Positions 55,160 to 64,000 of a DNA stretch of 64,000 bases are shown piece by piece; positions within the stretch are counted from its first letter, which is position 1, and each line of letters opens with the position of its first letter. Origin of the DNA: Alligator mississippiensis. Its lineage: Eukaryota > Chordata > Crocodylia > Alligatoridae. The notes under the pieces are model-generated. The model was not told the DNA's origin. It ran no database searches and saw only the letters and a program-made list of their open reading frames with translations. The stretch spans positions 54,454,491-54,518,490 of the forward strand of contig NC_081829.1 in NCBI RefSeq assembly GCF_030867095.1, given 5' to 3'. A program made the position numbers and the translations under genes.

Positions 55160-56850
55160 GATACTGAATTGTCCTCTGTGATGCCATGTTTCCTCTAGTC
55201 ATGCAACTTCTAAACCAAATACGCCTTTGAAGTAAAAGAAAAAAAAGACATGTATTTATGAAGATGTGGGGGATTTATATCAAATTTTCCTTTGATTATA
55301 GGATTATTCTGAGGGTTTTGATAAATATAGACTTCTTGTGTAGCTGTCCCCACTGATGAACAGGTTACTGGACTTGAATGGAAAACTTTAGAAGCAATGA
55401 AAAAGGGAGTGGTAGGTTCAGTGTGGAATAATTGTTTTCAGCTCCCTCAAAAATTTGCATTCCATTAAAGTTAGGCTTGTAAATACAGTAATATGGACAG
55501 TAATCCTCTATACAATGGCGGGTTTTTAAGCCTACAACGGCAGGATATTTAAAGATACCCTGTAAGCATAAGAACATCTGAAAATGTAGAGAAAAGACCC
55601 ATTAAACTACTTTACTTTTGCATTTGGACCTACTTCTCATGGAGATTGTAGGCATAATAAATACACATAAGATGCTGCAGGATTTGTGAATGAAAGATGC
55701 ATTACAACTGCAGAATACTATTTTCATCTGAGGAAGCAAGAGTTTGTTTACATTCTATTACAGAAATGACCAGTGTAGCATAGAGGTAGCAATAGCAGTC
55801 TGGCTCCAGCAGTCATTTCTGTGACTGTAGCATAGTTACACCAAGAGATTGGTGTGAATTTCAGACCCTAATTCTGCACCTGCAGTCTACCTGGGCTAGT
55901 ACATGTTCATCTGATGGGCCCCACATGGACCAAGCACCCACATGTTTATCAAATTGCAAACTTAAGTTTTAAGCAAATTTCTTGGAAAGCAATGGGCCAT
56001 AGTATATTAGGCCTGAAATTAGGAATCCTTCTTGAACATCAAACTCAAAATTTATGACTGGCTATCAACATGGTTCAGACCATTCACTGAACTCTGATTA
56101 AGCATGTTTTCTGATTTTGTCCAATTGCCTTTATCACGTGAGAGCACAAGCTCTTTCTCACCACTTACAAAGCAGCCTAAGATTTCAAACTAAAAGATCA
56201 TACAGCATAGCAGAGCAGCCAACAGAATTGAGGAATTCATTGCTCATAGCCTTCTGTTCAGTCCACTGGACCACTGCTGTAGGCTTCTTTCCTGTTGGCC
56301 TCCTTTGTCCCATCATAAATATGCTGCTTTTATAAGTTCTCCTTCTCCATCTCAATGACTCCAAGGATGGCATTAGGAAATTTACATCCAGTTAACTGAT
56401 ATGTTAAAGGCTTATAAAAGCCAGCATGTACGATTTAAAACAAAAAGTGTATATACACTTCGAATAGGTGTACTTCTGCTGAATTCAGTATAGATGACAC
56501 CCTAAATATTAGCCACACACCTAAAACAACTCAGAGGCAGACTGAAAGAAGACTATAAATTTAGAGTTTCTAGAGAAAGCTGGTTTTAAGATGTAATGAG
56601 CCAGAACACACTAAATTAAGTTATAAAACTGTCCAAAAAGGCAGAGGTCTTTAAAAACCCCTGAAATACTTCCTTTGATTTCTCCCAAGTTTCCTAATAT
56701 CATTTTATTTTAACCAAGCATTACATAGGAAATTCCAGGCTGACTAATATTAATTTGAAGTTGGAAAGAGGAATCAAAACATGCATGGAAAGCCATGGTC
56801 AACTCTAGCTACTAAGACTAAGTACAAACAGTCAAAAACTCAAAGCTGAA
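55160..56850. other. AT-rich intergenic DNA, nothing recognised
   Basis: No gene or repeat recognised. Confidence 0.4.
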
Positions 56851-56859
56851 TTAATTCAG

Positions 56860-57560
56860 TCTTTGCAGGTTAGTCTAAACTGCAAAGATTGAACCAATCA
56901 GCAAATGAACAGACATTCACTTGTGATTCAGGAAAATGTAGCCACATGCCTGCAGTAACTCAAGCCAGAAGCCAGTGGGCACTAGAGCATGGCTCTCTGG
57001 CATGTAGCCGGCATGGGCTGTGTTTGCTTACTCTTCCTGCTGCCCCTGAGGTCTATGGGATTTGCAGTCCACAATCACATCTGCAGGACTCTGCAGGGTT
57101 GCTCATCACTCCCTCTTCCTGCTTCCAGGTGCCTCTGGGATTTGTAGTCCACAGTCACAGCCAGCATTAGGAAAGCCAGCACGACAGGGCAGCTCTGTAG
57201 TCAGGGGAAGGTGAGTTTAATCCCCCTCCCTGGCCCCAGACCCCAGCTGGGTTTGCCTTGGGGTGGGGGGCAGTCAGTGAGCCAGCCCCGACTGCTCCAG
57301 CTAGGAAGCAGAGGGGCAGGGCCAGCCCTGCTCTCTGGAACAGACAGCATAGCCCAGCCCAGGGCTGAAAACTTTGAACTTTGAGCTCTGATTGAACTTG
57401 AACCAGGAGGGGATCTGGGACAGAAGTTTCATAAACCAGTTTGACCTAAATCAGTTAAGTCCGATATTACATCCAACCAGGTTTATCTTAAACCAGTTTC
57501 AGCCATTTTGAAACTGGTTTATGTATACTGAACTTCTGTTCTGTTATAGGTTTTAAACCA
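56860..57560. repeat. Unclassified composite repeat
   Basis: Holds two copies of a TGGGATTTGYAGTCCACA word (about 57057 and 57131), similar to the ZNF143 site. A 12-bp-arm hairpin (AAACCAGTTTCA / TGAAACTGGTTT) lies at 57490-57520, within a section rich in AAACCAGTT. Looks like a DNA-transposon remnant. Confidence 0.4.
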
Positions 57561-58136
57561 GTTCCTGATCCTCCCTAGCCTTAGATACTAACGTGTCTTC
57601 GTAAAAAAACCACTATAAACAGTGCAAGCATTTCTGTGCTTTAGGCAGTTGAAATGACATCACAAGTTCAACTAATACTTTCGGTGGCACATAAAAAAGC
57701 TTCCATTCTTACTAGAAATTCTGAAGGGACTCTTGGAGAAGAAAACATGCTGCCCAATGACTTGCATGTATTAACCCTTTCCCACTTAACAAATCAATAT
57801 CCAATGGAATAACGTTTGCTCCCAGCTGCCTGTGTCCCACACTGTGCATCCCAGTACCAAGAGATTTTTAAAAAGCACTGCAAGCTACACTTTAAAAACT
57901 ACCCTGGGTGCCCAGACACAGACACCAGGAAAAAGTTCCCTTCTCTCTGGATGCCAGTATTCAGGGACTTCTAGAGAACATGCCTGCAGCTAAGCTGTTG
58001 AGCCTGGAGCAGCACTCGGTCCCTTCTTTGTCCCTAGGTCTGGGGACCTCTAAACCACAGCTGCAGCTTTGCTGCAGACGCACTTCCCTTTAGAAGTCCC
58101 AGTGCCTGGGAAGCTTTAAGAACTCCAGTAGTTTTT

Positions 58137-58266
58137 GTGCAATTGGGAACCAACTAATGTTAAGACAGATCCCAAAAACTATGCGTCTGTCATCCATGTG
58201 TGGCATGGCAGGATGTGCGTGCGATTTTTGGGAACTGGCATAACATTAGTTAGAACATAGTTGCAC
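58137..58266. repeat. Short inverted-repeat element
   Basis: Arms of about 40 bp: AACTAATGTTAAGACAGATC pairs imperfectly with the right arm, which ends AACATTAGTTAGAACATAG. The AAAAACTATGCG / GCGATTTTTGG words also occur at about 38340-38380. Confidence 0.5.
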
Positions 58267-58269
58267 AAG

Positions 58270-59005
58270 TAAATTAACATTTGCCATGAACACATGCAGA
58301 GCTACAATAAGTTCTTTGATCATAATTCTAGTTAGTGTTACTGTTTAATACCCGTTCCATTTTATTCTCTTCTAAAGGATCCATAAAACATGTTCAAACC
58401 CAAGAGGTATGCAGGAACTAGAGAAGATCTTCATATTGTTCATTCATCAACAACAAGAGGCTTGTGGGTTGTATCTGTAAGTATCAAAATGACTTTGCGT
58501 AAAATACTGATTATATCTTTTTATGTCATACACTGTCCAGAATTTTTATACCAATATCAATATTTCAAAACAGTTCTGCTCCAAAAACTGATTATGTAAA
58601 AATGGATGTCATGTTCAACAGATCTTTCTCTGTGCATTCAAGCATGTCTGTTTACTGAATCATTGAAATTTACATGACAGTAGATCAAAACCACAGTAGA
58701 TCAATAATTAGCCATAATTTGTAGGAGTTCAATTATGAGGGCTGTTACTGAAACCAAATTTAGAGAAAATATGGCTGTTAAGTTGCTTTCTCTGACTCCT
58801 TAGTAGTTCCCAGTAAAATAACAGAATTATCAGCAAGCCACTCTGGGCTATAGTTGTAGCATTTAACATTTGGCAAAAAGAACAAATGATTAAACATCTA
58901 CATAAGATTTCCTTGAAATATTTTTTTTCCCCTTAAGACTGATCACAATGCTCATTTGCCTCAAGTCAGTCAGTCAAGGTCATTGTTTCTTTGTCTAGCA
59001 CAACA
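58270..59005. other. AT-rich intergenic DNA, nothing recognised
   Basis: No gene or repeat recognised. Confidence 0.4.
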
Positions 59006-59007
59006 CA

Positions 59008-59417
59008 GAGTGCATCTACATGTGCATATTGATGCAAAGCAATATTTAATTGTAGAGGGTGTGTTTATATGTGTGCCCAGGACTGCAGCACACTGAGCGA
59101 GATCTGAGCAGCCCCACCTGGTATGAGGCCCAGAGGGTCAGCCTGCCAGCCCTCAGAAGCACAAACCTGGGTCAACTTGGGAGGGGCTGGCTGGGGCACA
59201 AGGGTGCTCTAGTGAAGGGGTAGCCAGCAGGCAGTGCCCCAGCAGCTGCATCAGCATCTACACATGCACTGCTGCACACAAAAAGCTCTGCAGCAAGGTA
59301 GTACTGCAGAGTTTATTAGCTTACTCCAGCCTAATAGACCTGCATGTGTAAATGCAGAGACTTTTACTGCAGAGCTAATGAGGCAACTGCAGTAAACATC
59401 TTGTGTAGATGTGTCCA
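59008..59417. mobile_element. MITE of the GTGTAGATG family
   Basis: GAGTGCATCTACATGTGCAT at the left and ATCTTGTGTAGATGTGTCC at the right. The interior matches 25112-25581 in opposite orientation. Confidence 0.65.
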
Positions 59418-59419
59418 AA

Positions 59420-61080
59420 ACTGATTACTAGGAACTGCCATTAAAATCAAAATGGAATGAGGGGAGGATGAAATATTAAATTGTGCTTCTCTTCTTCCTC
59501 ACCTATTTAAAAGACAACTCTGCTATTATTTGGTTCTGCATGCACAAAGGCAGTCATCGCTGCCCATCCTGTGGTGCTTATTACAAGCTGGTCCATCATG
59601 AACTCCCCCATTAAGAAATGCTGCATTTAATTCTATATTTATCTAAACTGTGCAACTCTTGCTTTTATCTTTGGTGTATAGTGGATTTCATTTAAAAAAG
59701 AAAAAGAAAGACAAAATTATTCTATCTCAGGTAAATTAAGATTTAACTGCACCACACAGTAGATCTCTCACACGGATTACTATTTTTCCTAAAACTGAAG
59801 ATAAATTTGAAAAGCTCCTACCTTTCCAGAGGGAGGTATCCACTGTGGTCTTCTTTGTCATGTCAACAATATAAATTCAATGAAACATTCCAATAAATAC
59901 AACTGATAAGATCGTTTGCACAAATTCCATAATGACCCAAGAGAGCTCCAAGGATTCATAGAATCAACATTTGCCTCTGGCAGGCAGAATTCCCTTCACC
60001 TGGGGTGAAGGAAGGACATATCTTTGTAACATACGTTCAAGAGGTATGAAATATTGCATGACACTAGTACCTGTGTAATTTAAAATAGTTCTGTGTGTTT
60101 GAATTCTTGCTTAAGAATTCAGTTGACTTACCTGTACTGTGGTAAGTACAACATATACATAGCCAATGCTGCTGCATTTGCTATGGTCAGCTCCAGCTTT
60201 GATGTGTCTGGTGGAAAGGGTTATGTTGAAAGATGGAGAAGTTTAAAAAAAATAATTGGTATCATTGCATTTTTCCCTATGTACTGAACTACTTTATAAA
60301 TATGTTTTAAAATACTAAAATATTTTTCCACTGCAGTAGCAAACACTGATTTCTGCATTTAAGCACACATACCATTTAAAAGGTTGTTGGTTTTAAGACT
60401 TAATGTAAATCCATCAGGGAAAAATTCTTCACCTGTACTACTTGCACAATTTTAGCTCACCTAGGAATAAGGGATTAATTTGTGTTTCTGTCATACGATA
60501 GCACAACAGAAATATCCTTTAATATTATGCAAAATAGTCCTTCTCTATCAGAGAAAAGAAATATAGCTATAAACAGATACAGGACTCAGTGCATAGCTAT
60601 TTCTAGCCAGCAGACACTAAAACTTGATTTAACTACTTCAAATAGCTCAATCACATTTTTTCTTTTTTTTAAATCAGAAAGGTGTTTTGTTTTGTTTTTT
60701 AAATAACTGTCTAACAGTGAGAGGAGACTTCAAAGTACGAAGAGAGAAGATAAGAGTAGATAAGAGAAGGTGGTAAAAAGGACAAAAAAATAGCAGCAAG
60801 GACTAGTGTCAGAACATAAGATAAAGGGAAATTTGAAAGTTGAGGAAACCTGGACAACTGACATTGGCTTGGATTTTACATGTGCAAAACAAATATCACC
60901 TTACTTCTTAGCACTGTTAAGACGTTTGTGGAAACACCTGTCATGGTCAGAACCACAGAAAAGTCCATAAGGAAATGAACATGTCTGTATTTGATGCTGT
61001 TTGGATGGTGCAGATTGAGGCTGGAGACAGCACAATTAATGATTGGGGGCAACGTGGGGAAGGGGGGAAGTAAAATAACA
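59420..61080. other. AT-rich intergenic DNA, nothing recognised
   Basis: A few purine-rich stretches (about 60720-60790). No exon or repeat recognised. Confidence 0.4.
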
Positions 61081-61091
61081 ACACTCTAGTC

Positions 61092-61348
61092 CAGGGATTG
61101 TCAACCAGGGGTACTCCGGGTATGCACGGGAGAGCGGAGACAGAGCACCACCACCCCGTGCCACCGCCTCCCAGAAGCAAGGCCAAGGTGCAACGGCAGC
61201 AGCGCCCCTCTGTGGGCCGTGGGGGAAGCTTGCACGTGGCAGCAGTGGCCACCACCCCGCACTGCCGCATCTCCACGTCTGGCCATGTGCCACGCCCCCA
61301 CTCCATGTCCAGCCACCGAGGCATATTAAAAAAGGTTGAAAACTCCTG
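61092..61348. mobile_element. hAT MITE, 257 bp, perfect 8-bp target duplication
   Basis: Starts CAGGGATTGTCAACCAGG and ends GGTTGAAAACTCCTG. CTCTAGTC flanks both sides (61084-61091 and 61349-61356). Related to the piece at 10784. Confidence 0.9.
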
Positions 61349-61356
61349 CTCTAGTC

Positions 61357-62715
61357 CGTGAACACCCTTTGCTCATCCTACTGGGTAAAGTCAGGCATCC
61401 CGTAAAACAAAAATAGTATGCAACTGTGTCAATTAACAAATGTCATAAAGCATACAAAGGGCCCATGCCAAGATTGCACAGGCAACTGGTTTCTTCATTC
61501 TTCCTTTTACAACTTGGACATGCCTTTAATATGGTGTTCTCATGGACGCTGGTAGACTTCAGTGAAAAATACTCCCCAAACTTGATTAGGTTCTCCCTCT
61601 CTAATAAAGTTTTAGTCTTACAATAAAATATTTTCATTTGCTTTGGATTCCTGCCTCATGACTGGAGTGTGTCATCCAGATTACATGTGTGGGGAAAAGG
61701 AAATACCACCTGTCTACAAAGTAAGTTACTAGAGGTCACAAGCTCTAATGCTGTACATACAGGATCTAATAGTGTGGTTTCTGAAACCTTAACAAGCATC
61801 TGTTTAGTCTTGTTGACAGTATTTTTAGCTTTACTAACAGTATTTTTCAGTGTCAACTCATGATAGGGAATGGTTGATTTCCCCATTGTTAAGGAGAAGC
61901 TTCTATATCCTGATTGCAGTTGTTCCTGAATGTATTCACTAATGTATCTTTTAATCAAATATCCATAATGAAGGCATCCATACACATGAAATCAACAAGT
62001 CTGAATTCAAGTATTTTATTTTAACTTGAATTGTTCTCATTGCATTTAAAAATCTAAAAAAAAAAATAAATATTTTTTCTCCACAGCTGCAAGTCACATG
62101 TAACCATCACCACAAACATTTTGAAAACTTAACCTGGCAAGAAAAAGTCAAATCTGAAAGTTTTCAGATAAGCACAAGCATCTTGGGGCAATTATACTAA
62201 AATTCAAAGCAAAGTTTCAAAAGGGGTTTTATCTGGAAAAAAGTGGAAATTCGACTAGAAACCAGAAGCTACACTTTTCATTTTTAAAAATAAATCTTGC
62301 CTCTTAAAGGCCTGGTATCTCTCTTACTTCCAAGTTATACTGTGAATGCTTGATTGAAAGGGTTGCCAGTGCTAAATTAACCCCCCATTACAGTTTTGCC
62401 CATTTAATTATGTAATCAGTCATTAGAAATAGAAAGGCCTACTCATTCATCTTGTCCATTCACATTCAAAAGAAAGCTCATATGCACATTTGTATGGATA
62501 CTGACTGCCTCATGGACATTGCTGAATTGTATATTATGATAAGGATGATATTTTTTTTCCCCAAACAATCAGAACTCTCAATATTAGGTTTTCAAAATAA
62601 ACCAGAAAAATCTCTCTCCAGAAATCAACAGTGTAGTCACTTTTTTTTTTTGTTAAAAGCCACAAAATAAGTTTGAATTTGAATTTCAAGCAATAGAAAC
62701 CATACTGCTATAACA
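61357..62715. other. Intergenic DNA beyond the HERC4 3' end
   Basis: AT-rich. Contains one unexplained 109-codon minus-strand open frame (61656-61985); otherwise nothing recognised. Confidence 0.4.
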
Positions 62716-63159
62716 GAACTCTTTTATCACAAAATTTTATTTACAAAATTAAAAATTAGAAAATGACTTCATCATGAACAAGGAAAGATGAAGTGCTTTT
62801 GCTCAGTGACTGAAAAAAATCCAGCAAATCTTTCATGCACTCACACACCAAAATTTAAATATAATGTGAAACGTTAATTCATGTTAGTGAAACTTGAGGC
62901 TCATTCACAACAGTCTCATTTTTATTGTAGGATGACAAAAGCCACATGGTTCTTTACAGGAATTTGGGTTAAGACCATTCATTTTTTAAATTATTCATTT
63001 TGGCTCCATGAATATTCATATCACGGAACATTTTGTAAATAACTATCTATTACCATCTCTGCCACCTTGTCCACTGACCTTACCATCACAAGAAAGACAA
63101 AAAAAATATTAGTTTAATGATCCCACATTACATAGACCTACGAGAGCCCATTTCTGAAG
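62716..63159 (-). other. HERC4: HERC4 3' UTR (approximate)
   Basis: Downstream of the HERC4 stop on the minus strand. Candidate poly(A) signals on that strand are AATAAA at 62921-62926 and 62736-62741 (TTTATT on the plus strand). The outer one is taken as the end. The sequence is AT-rich and shows no repeat. Confidence 0.5.
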
Positions 63160-63368
63160 TTATACTAAACTGAAGCCTTCATAGTGGTCTATAGCCTGAA
63201 TCAACTTAGATTTTAAGATTTCTTTATCTGTATATTTTGGAAGATCCAGAAGATTAAAGCAAGTGTGGGCTACTGGAAGATACTCTTCTCCACCTCCAGT
63301 TGGCTGGATGACCAGTTTAAGACATTTCATTCCAAGAATAGGAATACGATCACTGCCTGTCAAAAACA
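63160..63368 (-). CDS. HERC4: HERC4 last coding exon (end of HECT domain, partial gene)
   Basis: HERC4 is a RCC1-repeat HECT-type E3 ubiquitin ligase. On the minus strand the acceptor tttttcttggcag at 63369 opens an exon of 209 nt. It encodes FLTGSDRIPILGMKCLKLVI, QPTGGGEEYLPVAHTCFNLL and DLPKYTDKEILKSKLIQAID, and ends in HYEGFSLV and a TAA at 63160-63162. This is the C lobe of the HECT domain. The catalytic thioester cysteine is in HTCFN, codon 63259-63261. Human HERC4 ends nearly identically (IQAIDHNEGFSLI). The first two bases complete a codon from the previous exon, which lies beyond the window. The gene is convergent with SIRT1, as in mammals. Confidence 0.95.
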
Positions 63369-64000
63369 CTGCCAAGAAAAAAAAAACACACATATATATA
63401 ATGAAAGCTGCAGTTTTGAAGTTACTCCTCATTTGCAGATGGTTTTTAACACATGGATAAATTACATTAAGGTAGCAGATAAATAAAAAAACAGTATACA
63501 TTAACTTTAATTCTGATTTGTACATCTAACTTCTCAATACAAAAAGCACAGTCTACGTAAATCAAAACGTTTATCGAATGCACAGCATGTAAGATTGATT
63601 ACCAGATGTTGAGGAAGATAGCAGAAAAGTTCTCTCATCTCCTGGTTTCCTATTTAAAATGCATAGTCTATGTGTACATTTTCTGGACTTTCTACTACAT
63701 TTGCATGTGTCAAGGAAAAAAAGAAGAAAACAGGAATTCCCCAAAAAGTCCCAGAACCCACCTACATCAGACTTCACTTCTGAAATACTTTTGAAAAAGG
63801 CAGACGCTACAGTGTTGTGAGAGACAAACATGAACTATTATAGATTACTAAATGGGGTACTCAATACACCAGAGAGTGCCCTGCCATTATTAGCTCCTTC
63901 TGTTTTAAAGCAAGGTGCTCCAAAATCAAGCACTCCAGTAGCTCTCAGTTGTGACAGCACTGCATGAAGAAAGGCAGTTCCAAACAGTTCTGTCCAAACA
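63369..64000 (-). other. HERC4: HERC4 last intron (partial)
   Basis: Sequence before the terminal HERC4 exon on the minus strand. The preceding HERC4 exon is not within the window. Confidence 0.7.

Noticed and set aside
63850-64000. Open minus-strand frame at the window edge as another HERC4 exon
   Set aside because: Its translation does not resemble the HECT sequence expected before FLTGSDR, and it runs off the window without a clear splice site.
1-64000. CRISPR arrays, operons or bacterial-type systems
   Set aside because: Intron-bearing vertebrate DNA; no direct-repeat/spacer pattern and no prokaryotic gene arrangement.

Overview
This window is vertebrate nuclear DNA, most likely from a crocodilian or another slowly evolving sauropsid. 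It holds one complete gene, SIRT1 (plus strand, nine coding exons, 12540-49530, 744 predicted residues), and the 3' end of HERC4 on the opposite strand (last coding exon 63160-63368). The convergent SIRT1/HERC4 order is the one known in other tetrapods. The crocodilian call is an inference from many CR1 LINE copies with (ATTCTATG)-like tails, abundant hAT-type and other MITEs, and the near-human identity of the SIRT1 core.

Layout: 1-11900 is intergenic and built mostly of repeats (CR1 fragments, a retroviral LTR fossil at 6340-6787, and a 1.07 kb hAT element nested inside a MITE). About 11900-13150 is a CpG island carrying the SIRT1 promoter, with one D-box, four CACGTG E-boxes within 133 bp and a YY1-type motif on the start codon. 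SIRT1 exons 1 to 9 then alternate with introns of 1.6 to 9.3 kb. These introns hold CR1 copies, hAT MITEs, and in intron 6 a 1.25 kb foldback with arms of about 550 bp. The SIRT1 3' UTR (49531 to about 51375) carries three candidate poly(A) signals and a cluster of microRNA seed matches. From 51380 to 62715 is intergenic DNA with further MITEs, followed by the HERC4 3' UTR and terminal exon.

SIRT1 is an NAD-dependent deacetylase and HERC4 a HECT ubiquitin ligase. They are neighbours, and nothing in the sequence shows that they act together. I found no undescribed multi-gene system. The points most worth checking are the apparent 16-codon extension of SIRT1 exon 1, the promoter E-box/D-box cluster, the intron 6 foldback, and the proximal poly(A) signal that splits the 3' UTR microRNA sites into two groups.
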